Shown piece by piece: positions 12,770 through 24,710 of a stretch of 64,000 nucleotides of DNA. The translations under genes were made by a program, and so were the position numbers. Source of the DNA: Lepidurus packardi (Eukaryota > Arthropoda > Branchiopoda > Notostraca > Triopsidae); assembly GCA_023053545.1 (NCBI GenBank), contig JAKZAN010000007.1:10416001-10480000 (forward strand), read 5' to 3'. The notes under the pieces were generated by a model. That model was not told where the DNA came from. It saw only the letters and a list, made by a program, of their open reading frames with translations, and made no database searches. Each line of letters begins with the position of its first letter. Within the stretch, counting starts at the first letter, position 1.

Positions 12770-12865
12770 AGTTTGGGTGCACTCAGTGCATCTCGGTGCG
12801 CACTCGGTTCACTCTAGTGCTGACCTAGTGTGGAACAGTGCGCACTCAGTGTACTCCCGTGCGCA
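12770..12865 (+). repeat. cluster of TGCACT/GTGCGCAC words
   Basis: About nine variants of GTGC(A/G)CACTC occur in 95 bp at roughly 10-20 bp spacing. A similar cluster, better read on the minus strand, lies at 39630-39770. Function unknown. Confidence 0.6.
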
Positions 12866-12899
12866 CCCAGTGCAACAACTTTTTTGGCCAATGGTTCAC

Positions 12900-14480
12900 A
12901 TGTTATTAAAAGCAGCTTGACGAAGGCATCGTCGAGAAAACGTGTGATTGCTTCTTCATTTGAATTGAAAAAGCGAAGGGCAATGCCTTAATTACATAGC
13001 AAAAGCTGGTTCTTGAATGAAAAGCACTTCAATAGAAGAGTCTGGATGACACATGAATGATCTGCACATTATCCCAACTTTTGAGCTTCCATTTGTGACA
13101 GCTGATTTCAATGTACTTTCCCTGGTCGAATCAAAGGGCTTCACTTATTAAGGCAGAGGGGATTTTCGGTGTGAGGATTCCTCTTACGCAATTTCCTCAA
13201 TGAAGTCCCATATGGTTTAGCGCCTTATAGCTTTAGTACTTTTTTTGGCTTAAATTCATCCTGTGACGAACTATTGCAACTGTACAAGTACACTCGGATG
13301 CCGTGCTTTCAATCTTCTTCCTTCAGACAAGGATGCAGTCATTCGCCAACGAACGTATCCTCATTAACCCATCATGTGCTTTAATCTAACTCTTGGTCTC
13401 TCACTTCCTCAAAAACCTTCGCCATAAATGATGGATAAAGACCCCCCTCCATGGATCTCTGTCTCTTTTACAACAAAAGTTACCCAATAAAAAAGGTTCA
13501 ATTGACCCATGACGAGGATTGTGTCTTGTCGTTGTAGCTTTACGAAGGATCAACACCAAATCTAATTAACAGAGACACTCCAAACTAAAAGAAAAAAAAA
13601 TAAAAAATTTGCTGCCACAAGCTTTCGCAAAAAAGACTCCGTTGTTGCCAACAGGATGCTGTGAGCAGTTAAGGAACCCATCATCGAGGATAAACTATTA
13701 AAACAGTCAAATTAATTTGTGATATGTGGTACAGGATGTCGTTTATACTTGGCACGTGGATATTTTGAGGATGAATAAAAACCACGTGATCATCCCATAA
13801 AACAATCTTCCCAAACTTATTTTTGTAACTTTATTTTTAATGAATTTATTTAGTGTACGTAATTGGAATTTAACGTTTAGGAAATAGCTGCCCAACCTTG
13901 GTAATATGGGAACAATTTCACGCTAATAATAAAAATTAAGAAAGTAAACAATTTAAAAGAATTATAACTCTATTTCCAAAAATTTGAAAATTAAAAAATA
14001 ATAATTAAACAGTGGATATATTGTCTCAAGTTCAATATCCGTGACTCGGGGGAGTAGAAAGCCCCCCAACAAACAAGGAAAAGGCTATTTCATAAACAAG
14101 ACATAAATCTTGGGAGACTTTTGTTTTTTTTCCGGCGAAAAACATGTGTTTTTATATCCTTGAAACTCGTTGAACTCTGTACTGATGTGGAACGAAAGGT
14201 TTCGAGGGAAATAACGTTTATAATGCTTTTTAATGCTATTCATAAAAAGATTATGTGATGCTCACTAACGAGATACTTACTATTAGAATGTTTAACGATC
14301 CATTCTTTATTTATCCCATAAATTTCACTAGATTTTAAAATATTCACCTTACTAAGCAAGACTAAGGCAGCAGTTCTCTTGAAAACTTTCCAAACAATGC
14401 CAAAGAGGCCAAATCAAGCACTCTCAATGTTTTGAGTTAACGGTTCTTATAATTCTTGTATAATGTAGCGAAAGTTCAAG
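12900..14480. other. no gene seen
   Basis: AT-rich intergenic sequence without open frames of note, repeats or RNA-like structures that I could identify. Confidence 0.5.
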
Positions 14481-14499
14481 GTTTTGAAGAACTTTCCAA

Positions 14500-15505
14500 A
14501 GGCTTTCTGTTCCGGACTAGAAACTATCCTTATACCTGATATTATTTGCGACGAATAATTGAAATGAATGAAATAATTTGAAACATGTGTCAAATTCCCA
14601 TGCTTTCATTGTTAACAAGAATGAATTCAAGTCCTACCTAGCCCGCAACAGGAAAACTTCACTGTTGCCCAATAATGAATGTTCCCGCCCGGTTAGCTAG
14701 CCTGCCGACTCAAGCCGGCGTTGTCGTTCGTTCCCCGGCTTCGCAACCGCTAGTTGGTCCGTTCCTAAGCTCGCAACATTGCATTGCTACTATCGCACTA
14801 TCGCACAACGAAATATAGTCTTGATTTTGACTCAAGAGACTCAGTGATTCAATTTCTCTGGAATCTAAGTCTTATACCTAGCCCGCAACGGGAAAACTTC
14901 ACTGTTGCCCAATAATGAATGTTCCCGCCCGATTAGCTAGCCTGCCGACTCAAGCCGGCGTTGTCGTTCGTTCCCCGGCCTCGCAACCGCTAGTTGGTCC
15001 GTTCCTAAGCTCGCAACATTGAATGGCTGTACTATCGCACAACGAAAATATAGTCGTGATTTTGACTCAAGAGCCTCAGTGATTCCTTTTCTGTGGAATC
15101 TAAGTCTTATACCTAGCCCGCAACGGGAAAACTTCACTGTTGCCCAATAATGAATGTTCCCGCCCGGTAAGCTAGCCTGCTGACCCAGGCCGGCGTTTTT
15201 GTTCGTTCCCCGGTCTCGCTAACCGCTAGCCTGCCGAACCCAAGCCGGCGTTGTCGTTCGTTCCCCGGCGTCGCTAACCGCTCGTCGGTCCGTTCCTAAG
15301 CTCGCAACATTGAATGGCTGTAAAATCGCATAACGAAATATAGGCTTGATTTTGACTCAAGAACCTCACTGATTCCTTTTCTGTGAGTCCGTCTTTACCC
15401 CTCGCTTTTCGTTTTCGTTGTCTACCGTTTTCCCCAGCCAGCCCCGAATTGGGCTGTGTCCACCTTCGATAAAGTTCCATTTCAAATCCTTCGAAGGTTA
15501 ATAAA
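14500..15505 (+). mobile_element. dispersed element with three internal 240-bp repeats, copy 1
   Basis: A left flank (ACGAATAATTGAAAT, then TCAAATTCCCATGCTTTC) leads into a palindrome (14606-14626, TTCATTGTT facing AACAAGAATGAA). Three tandem units follow, starting CTAGCCCGCAAC at 14638, 14878 and 15113, and the element ends in a right flank (GATTCCTTTTCTGTG to TTCGAAGGTTAATAAA). The same left flank and triple-repeat design recur at 37.7 and 46.7 kb, so the whole is a mobile, non-autonomous unit. Each 240-bp repeat contains a GCCGG/CCGGC hairpin and TTCACTGTTGCCCAATAATGAA-like dyads. No coding capacity. The design resembles Helitron-like elements with central tandem repeats, but I see no diagnostic ends. 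Confidence 0.72.
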
Positions 15506-15509
15506 TACC

Positions 15510-16620
15510 GAGTTTGGGAATTTTTAGAAGTTTTCAAACTTGTAAAACGTTACAAAGTTATGTTAGAAGCATGTTAAAATATCAATACAGTAATTTCAAT
15601 ATGATTTAAAGAACGATCCTGTTTAGTCATTCTCGACTATATAAATATTATATAAGCTTTAAAATGGTATTATTCTATTATTTCTATTCTATTATTGTAA
15701 CTTTAAACATTATTATTATGTTAACGATTAAGATTATTTCAACTTTTTGGAGTGGATTGAATGGACAATTTTTGACAGTGCAGTATTTCGACCCATTTCT
15801 GTATTTTACTGAAGCAAAAGTCAATTAGCCTGAAACGATCTGGACAATGAACCGGAATCACGTCTATCTTTCGTACCCAAAAGTACAAAATCAACATGCA
15901 AAGTAAACACAAGTTCAGTTTCAATGGTCAACGACTCTTTTACGTTTTTGGTTCTTTTTCGCCTCGTCACCTTTTGGCTTGCCTTTTCGTTTGCCTTTTG
16001 GATAAAGTGATGGAATGGATGCGGCAACTCAGGCTTCTCTCTCTCTCCTCTGTTTTTCTTAGGTACTGTACTACCTAGACCAGGTGAATGAGTTTTATCG
16101 CCAGTTTCAATGAATGGGGCGCGTCCAGTGAGTACAGACTTTCTTCCTTCCTCCGTTCATTTGGCTCCTTAACTTTTTTTTTTTAATTTCCATCTCGTTT
16201 TTTTTCTTTTAATTATTTATTCCACGTCTAGCAAATACAAACTCGTTGCTCCTTTCATCCCAAAGTGCCACCCACCTTCTGGCCCTCGAGCTAAAATACG
16301 TTAACTGTGCTTCCTAGCCAGTTTTGCTTTATCCCAAGGTGATAGTGAGACCAGTGAGAACCTCTTGCCAAAAAAAAAAAAAAAGGAATTTTCCTAATCT
16401 CCAATGCAAATTTCCTGCCAAACTCCGTAACAAGGATGAGACTAAGGGGCTTGCTAAGGGGAGTACCAGAGAACCTTCTTTAACAAGCCAAAAAGCCACA
16501 CAAAAAATAATAATAATATTCAATCAATGGAAAGAGATGCTCATGGTTCCTTTTCATCTAAGTTCTACTCAAGATCTGTGCGTTTTTGTTCCAATCTCTT
16601 TGGAGGAGCCGCATCCCGCC
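15510..16620. other. no gene seen
   Basis: AT-rich DNA with T-runs. A 132-codon plus-strand frame beginning at 16324 passes through a poly-A run and ends inside the CRE-like cluster. I see no family in it. Confidence 0.5.
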
Positions 16621-16629
16621 TGTGGGCCA

Positions 16630-16865
16630 CGTGACGTCACGGCAACAATGAAATTAAAACCCCTTGGGAGGAGCGCATCACGAGTTATTGGCATAGAAGC
16701 TGTGACGTCACAGCAACAATGAAACAATGTGAAGTAATGTGGAGGAGTCCTTCACCAATTACTGGCATCCAAACTTGGGTGTATGACGTCACAGCAACAA
16801 TGGAAATAGTGTGTGTGATGGTGGTTTCCCAACATTAGGCTGCGACGTCACGGCAACAATGAAAT
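16630..16865 (+). promoter_or_regulatory. four-fold CRE-like plus AACAATG composite cluster
   Basis: A CRE palindrome TGACGTCA occurs at 16632, 16703 and 16784, with a one-base variant at 16843. Each is followed at the same distance by C(A/G)GCAACAATG. TGACGTCA is the known CREB/ATF site, and AACAATG matches the SOX-family consensus. The fixed spacing within each composite, against irregular spacing between composites (71, 81 and 59 bp), suggests the composite is the unit. It may be a regulatory cluster or a short repeat; no gene start is seen nearby. Confidence 0.45.
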
Positions 16866-16869
16866 GGGT

Positions 16870-18940
16870 AGGGGATGTGTTGTGGTGGTTTCCAAGCGAT
16901 TTGGCGTAAGTAGACCATTAATGTGCATTTTACAAATTAATGAACGCCCAAACAAGAAAAGTTAATCTGTTGTACACTCTGCTTTCCTATTAGCTACTTT
17001 ACTGTCAAGAGATTTTCTTCGTAACGTTTACGCTTTGCCCGTGAGAGGGATTCCGTCTTCCCATGCTGTTACCGTCGAAAGCTAAGCTAAACGGGATCTG
17101 CCCATTTCAAAAGGTTTTAAGATTGTCTAATTCATAGTTAAAGTGTAGATCGAGTTAGTAACTGCTCAAGGATCAAAGATTGATTGTTGCAGTATTGGAA
17201 AAGGACTGTATGAACGCTACAACGACTCTATAAACGATGGTTACATGAAAGTGGCTCATTTTCGGCCAAAGAAGACTAAAAAAGCTGTCAATCCCGGCAG
17301 CGTCTTTGGAAGGGATTCAAGGGATTCAAGGTGTAACCCCTAATGTTTTGGAATTCTCCATTTGCAGTCACGATGACGAACAACAATACTGTGCCGTCCG
17401 CTGTAAGGTATTTTATTTATTATTAGAAGCTTTTGTCATGTATTCGAGTAAGGAACATTTGTATGTGCCTAAACCATTGCGTTTAGTCACGCTATTGTGG
17501 GGTGCCACTTCATCCCACCCCCTTTTCCATGTCTGTTTTCTGTGACGAATTGTGAATCGAGTTGGGATGAAACACCCGAAATTGGAAGACTTTGAAGGTT
17601 AGATTAGGTCCCAAAATAGGGCCCTTTTATGCAAATCAGCGCGCACCTATAACAAGACTCGTGGCATTCAACTATTTCGTTTTTTTTTAATTTCCAGATT
17701 TTTTTAAATTTATTTTTGTTGTTCAATTTCTAGTGAGTGTTCTTTGGTCCTGTGGTGAAACCAATTTTCATTGGTGTTAACAGGGAGAAAACATGTGTAT
17801 TTCCAATGAGAATTTCTTTCCTCTGCTTCAATGCAACACGTGATCCTAAGCCATAGCTTCTTACAAGTAAACCCATCGAAAGACCATTGGGGAACTTACA
17901 AACAAGCTGAACTGATTCAGAACTGATTTTACAAACTAGCTGAATTGAAATTCCAACTTCAAAGTCCAAAAAGAAAGCTTTAGAATGATGGTGAATTATA
18001 AGAATCGGGTATTGGATGTTTAGCGGCTATATGGGCTACAAGCCCACAACGAAACTTGCCACAGTTTAGGACCCAGCAACAATGAAAAATTTAAAGGACA
18101 ACAGACAACAGCGAACTCTCCGGTCGGCCAGCCATAGATACCTTCCTAGAGCACTAGAACAATGAAATATCTCCAAGCCAAAAAAAAAAAAAAAAAGAAA
18201 AACAAGAGTCGTAAAAAGAAAGCAAGAATGAAATTTCTGAATGACGGAAACTGCACCAAATGGAATTTTAAACCCCAGTCTGATGCATTTGTCGTCAAAT
18301 TTTCATAGTTGTAATGGCCAATAAAAAAGGGGAAATAATTTGGGGTTTTATTTGGGTTCCCTTTGATAGAAGATATAAGGGATTCCGTGTTCAAGTTACT
18401 ACCGGGGCTAGAGAGTACTTTTCAGAAGAAAGTAGGAAAAAAAGACTTGGAATTGTAAAGGGTAGAAGTGTAAGTTGTAACGATATGGAACCACGCCCTG
18501 GGTGTAAATCTGCATAACCGTCTTTTACTCTTTTTTTCTTTTATTTCAGGTGTGTTTCGTGTGGTTGTCTTCCAGGCAATTATTGCACCTGGGAGATCGT
18601 TCGCAGAAAACTTGTTCTCGGAATCATAACCATAGCTCAGACGTCTATCCACATAGGAGTGGTGAGGCCCCCAATATTTGTACATGCTTCAAAGTCCCAA
18701 AACCGAAAAGTCCATAATACATTCAGAGATATACAGTACACTTTATAGAGCTATAATAAAAAAAACGGCGTTTGGCTGTGTTATTAATTCATGACACGAA
18801 ATACATAACATGCATCTAAACCAGGTTCACAGTTTAAAACGAAAAACTGTACGGCAACAGGGTTTATATTAAAAAAAAAAAAAAAAAAAAATTTTTTTTC
18901 AGAAAATAAGGCTGAAAGATACTACACTCTTTACTAATTA
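16870..18940. other. no gene seen
   Basis: Two further AACAATGAA words near 18077 and 18161, and a run of about 16 A near 18180. Open frames of at most 87 codons are unrecognised. Confidence 0.5.
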
Positions 18941-18944
18941 TACT

Positions 18945-19430
18945 CGATACCAATTCTAAGGAAAGTGAAAAGAAAGAAAACTGAAGAAATTTTTTAAAAA
19001 TATTTCTTAAAAACACTTGAAATTGCTTGAGTTAATTGCGTGATTCGATACCAATTCTAAGGAAAGTGAAAAGAAAGAAAACTGAAGAAATTTTTAAAAA
19101 AATATTTCTTAAAAACACTTGAAATTGCTTGAGTTAATTGCGTGATTCGATACCAATTCTAAAGAAAGTGAAAAGAAAGAAAACTGAAGAAATTTTTTAA
19201 AAAATATTTCTTAAAAACACCTGAAATTGCTTGAGTTAATTGCGTGATTCGATACCAATTCTAAGGAAAGTGAAAAGAAAGAAAACTGAAGAAATTTTTT
19301 AAAAAATATTTCTTAAAAACACTTGAAATTGCTTGAGTTAATTGCGTATTTCGATACCAATTCTAAAGAAAGTGAAAAGAAAGAAAACTGAAGAAATTTT
19401 TTTTAAAAATGTTTCTTAAAAACACTAGTT
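18945..19430 (+). repeat. 102-bp tandem array, five units
   Basis: The word CGATACCAATTCTAA starts at 18945, 19046, 19148, 19250 and 19352. Units are nearly identical apart from the length of a T/A run, which indicates recent expansion. The last unit breaks off after AAACACTAG. Confidence 0.95.
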
Positions 19431-20165
19431 TGTGATTTACAAAAAGGGTAGATTTCTTCTTTTTAAAGATTTCAAGTCCCTTTTTTAAGCGCTTTGGGTT
19501 TTTCGAACTTTTTCTTTTACTAGCAATTAAAAGGAACAGGAAAGAGGCTCGTATCGTGTTTTCCCTCTTAAATGCCGCTTGGAGACAGTCGTTTCTTTAC
19601 CGGTTAACGAAGAAGGACATTTCGTGTGATAAAACCTAATTGAGTGCTCCTAACACAAAATTAACATTCGAAATTCCAAAGATCTCCTTTCTTTTCCCTT
19701 TCAACGCTATGAATCACTTGGATCATTTGGCTAAAAATAATTCCTCTTAAATCTACCTTAGACATTCTATAGAAATTTAAAATTTATACATTAATTTAAC
19801 TTGATCGTAATGGAAATTTTAATAGTAAGTGTCAGCAACAGGCTTGTCACTCTATGCCATTAAATTTTGTAAAAAAAATAAATAGTAGCTACACATAATA
19901 ATTAAAAGAAATTAAGCAGAATAGATTAATTGTCGAATCCTATTCATTTTCGACTTGAGGACTTTAATCTGTTTAATCTTTCAGCCCATTCACCGAAATC
20001 TTGGGGTTTTTTATGGGACGCAATGAATAACAATCCAACTTTGGAACTTTGATCTTTGAAATGATCTCATATTAAGTTTGGCTTAATTTAGATGCAGTTA
20101 TTTATGATATTTAGGATTCATTTGTAGGTCAAAGTTCTCCAACAAGACTTAATTACACTTTTAAT
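19431..20165. other. no gene seen; AT-rich
   Basis: No open frame, repeat or RNA-like feature recognised. Confidence 0.5.
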
Positions 20166-20168
20166 GTA

Positions 20169-21490
20169 TAGTAGATATCGCTTATTGTGATCATGGGTTA
20201 TTAGAATCAGCCGCTTTCTGGAATCCAATTTTTAAGAGCCGATTGAAAATGATGAAATTGATAGCATTTTAATCGATTAACATCACATTTTCGGATAGAT
20301 CGATTTCAAAAGAATCTTCACATGTGCAGTAACGAAACTGCGGTAGTGATTGCTACGTCGACTTTCGACCAATGGCATTGCTTTTGCGTCGTTTTGACCG
20401 GTACTGGCATTGCCAACCAGGGAAAATCCCTTCTAAACTCCCCCCAGTCAATGAATTGAGCAGGTAGTTCAATTGAAAGACCAGTTCCTTTGATTGACCG
20501 GGCAAATTAAAAGGGATATCGTGTTGAGAACCCTGCCAAGCTTCAAAAGCGTAGTGTTAGTTGGGTTTTAGACGTGTGGTTATGTAAAGATGTCGACGAA
20601 CAAGAAAAGAGTTGATTTAAATGTAATAGAGAAGTTGAAGCTTATGACCAGTTGAATTTTAAAGATGTGCCCCATAGGGAAGCGGAGGTTAAGTTGGGAA
20701 TTCCTCACTCATCTCTATCAAAATGGTTGAAAAATCGTTACGAAATAAACCATATCGGGATGTGGTGAAGAAAACAGAGCGAAAAATCTAGTTTCTAGTG
20801 ATACCTCACTTTCCATCACACGCCTTGTAGTAACGGAGCTATCAAAGATAGAAAAAGAAGGACCAAGCGCCTCGAGTCCCGCTACGACACGTTCGTGACG
20901 TCGCGCCCCAAACTTTAAACGCCGCTAACTCGCGAACGGTTACTCGGAATAAATTCGAACAAAGTGCATGGTTCCTGGCATTCTATTTCATATTTCCGCT
21001 TTTCGGTTATTTTGGTTATTTTCCGCTTTTGGTTATTTTTTTCATTGAAAGCTTTTAAATTTGAAATGACTTGATTTGATACACTAGGACAAGTTAAAAT
21101 TCAAAGATGTGCCCTAAAGGGAAGCGGCCGTTAAGTTGGGAATTCCTCACTCATCTCTTTCAAAATGGTTGAAAAATCGTTACGAAATAAACCATATCGG
21201 GGTGTGGTGAAGAAAACAGAGCGAAAAATCTAGTTTCTAGTGATACCTCACTTTCCATCACACGCCTTGTAGTAACGAAGCTATCAAAGATAGAAAAAGA
21301 AAGACCAAGCGCCTCGAGTCCCGCTACGACACGTCCGTGACGTCGCGCCCCAAACTTTAAACGCCGCTAACTCGCGAACGGTTACTCGGAATAAATTCGA
21401 ACAAAGTGCGTGGTTCCTGGCATGCTATTGCACATTTCCAGGTTATTAGAAGCTCAATATTCACTGGTCAAACGTCTCTGCGACTTTCTT
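20169..21490 (+). mobile_element. non-autonomous pogo/Tigger-like element, copy A
   Basis: The 5' end (AGTAGATATCGC, then GGTTATTAGAATCAGC) resembles the CAGT-type termini of pogo/Tigger elements. At 20590 an ATG opens a short frame (MSTNKKRVDLN...). After a one-base frame break it continues as a CENP-B/pogo N-terminal helix-turn-helix (EAYDQLNFKDVPHREAEVKL, then GIPHSSLSKWLKNRYEI). Stops follow at once and the rest is non-coding, so no transposase catalytic domain is present. The HTH-plus-tail segment is tandemly repeated, the second unit starting near 21039. The same frame break occurs in copy C, so it predates spreading. Confidence 0.75.
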
Positions 21491-22540
21491 CCGTTCTTTC
21501 ACTCGATTGTGCTGGAAAGACTCGGGAACCCCAAGATCTATTTCTGAAACTCCATTTTTCTTTCCTTCATAACATTAAAAAACATAAAAAATCCAGATGT
21601 AATGCTGCCGCAGTTGTTCTCCATTTTCTAACCGTGTTAAACCGCACCACACACATAAATACATAGATACATACAGACACAGACCTACAAAGCTCTCCCC
21701 ACAGCTTTGGCAGACAGTATTTCTGGCACAGGAACCTAATGGAAATGGTACTCGCAAACTCTGGGAGAAAAAGAGCGATTTCTTTGAGATGGAGCGAAAG
21801 AACTAGAGAGAGGTAAATAAATTCATCATGAATGATGGAAACAGCTGGCTAAGATTAGCCTTCTTGCTCAAACCCAAAAAAGCCCAGCCCTATTTTGCGT
21901 CTCTCTGTCTGTCTCTCTCTCTCTCGCTCTTTCAGCTTCTATGACCCAAATGTGCTAAAGAAAGTCCCTATAATCTCCGTTTTCCTTTCGACCTTGCAGA
22001 AAGATCCGAGTTAAGTCTGAGTAAAGGTCATGGCTAAACCTTCTTTCCCTTATTCACAGTCGCCTTGCGTTAGACAAGATCTAGTCTCTAGTCACTCTTT
22101 CTCTCGTTGGATAGACATGTCTTGGTTTTTCTTCTTCCGGCGTCACCCTGTCTACCTCACCCGAATCCTTCGTTTCCTTTGCCTTTGCCCCATTCAGTCT
22201 GGCGAGGGCAACATGCAGTCTCTTCCGATAGCGTCACCTTTAAGCGTGCCCCAAAGTCCTTTCTTTATCTTGCCTTGGATCCCACCTTGAACTGATACAA
22301 AAAGATTGACGAATTATTTCAGTTTTATTTAGATCATAATTCTGTGAGTAGTTGTTGAGAAAAAAAAGGTTTAGAACAATTCAAACTTCTTTTCTGGCAA
22401 ATCTTCGGGATTTATTTGAAAAACTCTACTCATTTTAGAAATAGTTTCATATTTTTCGCTGGGAATATGGAATCTGGAATTAGACTCAGATAGAAGCGTT
22501 ATAAGAATTGTCCAGTCCAATTAGCAGTGGATGCGCGGAA
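21491..22540. other. no gene seen
   Basis: Contains a CT-rich microsatellite near 21898-21935. Open frames are short and unrecognised. Confidence 0.5.
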
Positions 22541-22544
22541 GAGA

Positions 22545-23260
22545 TAAACGAAAACGCACTTGAAAAGTTAACGGTTTTTAGCTACGCGCGACGCGGTGTT
22601 GGACAGTGGCGCTACGGGGCCCTTGGCGGGGGAAATTGAGCTACATTCCCTGATTTTTTAAAAATAGAAGTTACTTCTTTGAAAAGGTGAAATCACTACC
22701 GATGGGTTAGTATACATCAGGACTGTTAGTCAGAAAATAATTGGACCTTAGAGTGGAAGAATGACTCGGGAAAACTCACTTAAAGTTGTGAACTTTTTCG
22801 GGACACGGTAGGCGCTACGGGGCCCTAAGCTTCTAAACCTAGCTGGATTCGCTTATTTTTTAAAAATAGGTTTTCGCTTCTCTGAAAGGGTGAAACCACC
22901 TACTATAGGTTAGTACATATCAGGACTATAAGTAGAAAAATAATGGGACCTTAGAGTGGAAGAATGACTCGGGAAAACTCACTTAAAGTTGTGAACTTTT
23001 TCGGGACATGGTAGGCGCTACGGGGCCCTTAGCTTCTAAACCTAGCTGGATTCGCTTATTTTTTAAAAATAGGTTTTCGCTTCTCTGAAAGGGTGAAACC
23101 ACCTACTATAGGTTAGTACATATCAGGACTATAAGTAGAAAAATAATGGGACCTTAGAGTGGAAGAATGACTCGGGAAAACTCAGTTAAAGTTATGGAGC
23201 TTTAACATGCCTGTATAAAGACAGTGATAGGCGCTACGGGGCCCATAACCCCATTGACTA
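22545..23260 (+). repeat. 203-bp tandem array carrying GGCGCTACGGGGCCC
   Basis: The word ATGACTCGGGAAAACTCA starts at 22761, 22964 and 23167 (period 203). The 15-mer GGCGCTACGGGGCCC sits in each unit at 22811, 23014 and 23230, with a diverged outer copy at 22608. It stays exact while the surrounding sequence varies. Confidence 0.9.
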
Positions 23261-24585
23261 GGATTCTAAGGACTCGAATAAGCAAACGTGGAGTGCCATA
23301 AGCGTCTTATCTGCTTTCTTAACTTTCGTGATTAAGCTGATTCGTGTTTCTTTTTTCGAAAGCTAGTTCAAGATTAAACCCCACAAAGTCAGGGGGAAAT
23401 ATGATGTCAGGCTTCGGAATTAAGAACAATCAAAGGCCTCACTTCTGGGCTTGTGTGGATCAATAACTGGGCTTTGTTTCTTTGTCCCGGAAAGTTGCAA
23501 GAGACGATAACCGTAGAACCATAGTTCAAAAAGTTACGACGCCTCAAAAGTAAAAAAAAAAAAAAAAAAAAAGTTTGACCGATATTATAACTTGTAAACT
23601 GTTTGACCGATGCCTTGTAAATTCTTATCAGCTTGCTAACGCAGGTAAATAAATGACGCCTGATCCCGATTAACCTAAATAGCTCTCTTTACATATGTTC
23701 TTTTTTTCTTCCGAGTTCCTTCCAAGCGAGAACACATAAACTAAAAAATAGCACATAAAAAATTTACTTTTTTTTTGGCTCACCCTAAAACTATTGAGTA
23801 TCCTGTCAGCACTGATTAATATTTCAACGGGTAGTACTTGCCCAGCTGCCTTTTTTTTTTTTTTGGGGGGGGTGGGCGGGTCTCTAGAAGGATTTTTTTG
23901 TTCCAATCTAAATAAACAGAACTTTTGGGGGGAAAAAAATTTCCAAAAGATGGATGGGAACTTCCATAAGTGACGACAGACTCTTCCACTAGGGGCATGT
24001 TGTTAACTTTTTGATGAGTTTGGAATCCTCATTTAAAAAATAAAAATAAAATTAGAAAGGCACGTGGGTTTGGGGAGAAAAAATAAATACAAAAAAACAC
24101 AGTGAGGTGCTGGAAATCAATTGCAGAATAAATAGCTGGCACTGCGCTGATCGCCATATAAGGGCACAAATTGAGCTTCTTCTGGCTTAGGAGCCCGCCA
24201 CAGCTGACATTCATCAGATTCGTAGCGTCACAGCTCATCTGGTAAAGCACTTGCTTTTGCTCAGCCTCTGTCTCTCTTGCTCTTTTTTTTTATGGTCCTC
24301 GCATCGCAGACCATCTGGACAATTAAGCGAGCCAAAAGGGGATCCTTTTTTTTCCAAAAGGGGCATCTTTACTAATACTACTATTAGCACCTCTAAAGGA
24401 CACCCGGGGCGCCAGTTACAGCACAGAAAAAAGGTTTCCTTTTCCCTTATTTTTTAAAAATACTAATTCCTTATATGAAAGCCCGAAACCATACTTGGTA
24501 GTTGCAGGGATATGAGAAGTACTGTCCTAAAAAAATTCAACTCGGCAGACGCAATAGTTGCTTAGGAAAACGCACTTGAAGTTAA
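23261..24585. other. no gene seen; poly-A and T runs
   Basis: An A run of about 21 near 23551 and a T run near 23850. Nothing else recognised. Confidence 0.5.
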
Positions 24586-24586
24586 G

Positions 24587-24705
24587 GGACCTTTATGGCT
24601 CCGCGCGGTACACTGTACGGCGCGGCGCTACGGGGCCCGTGACGCTAGGGACCTTTATGGCCGCGCGCGGTCCACTGTACGGCGCGGCGCTACGGGGCCC
24701 GTGAC
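24587..24705 (+). repeat. 62-bp tandem duplicate with the GGCGCTACGGGGCCC core
   Basis: Two GC-rich units (GGGACCTTTATGG, then CACTGTACGGCGCGGCGCTA) carry the same exact 15-mer at 24624 and 24686 as the array at 22.6-23.2 kb. Upstream CGCACTTGAAGTTAA also matches that family, and a weaker relic lies near 36480-36525. Confidence 0.85.
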
Positions 24706-24710
24706 ACGAA

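Noticed and set aside
14937..15137. Similar minus-strand peptides at 15.0, 38.1 and 47.0 kb (FSxCGLGIRLRFH) as a conserved protein family
   Set aside because: They are translations of the shared 240-bp DNA repeat, and frames differ in length and are broken between copies.
18945..19430. CRISPR-like regular repeats
   Set aside because: Contiguous 102-bp tandem units without unique spacers, in a eukaryotic genome.
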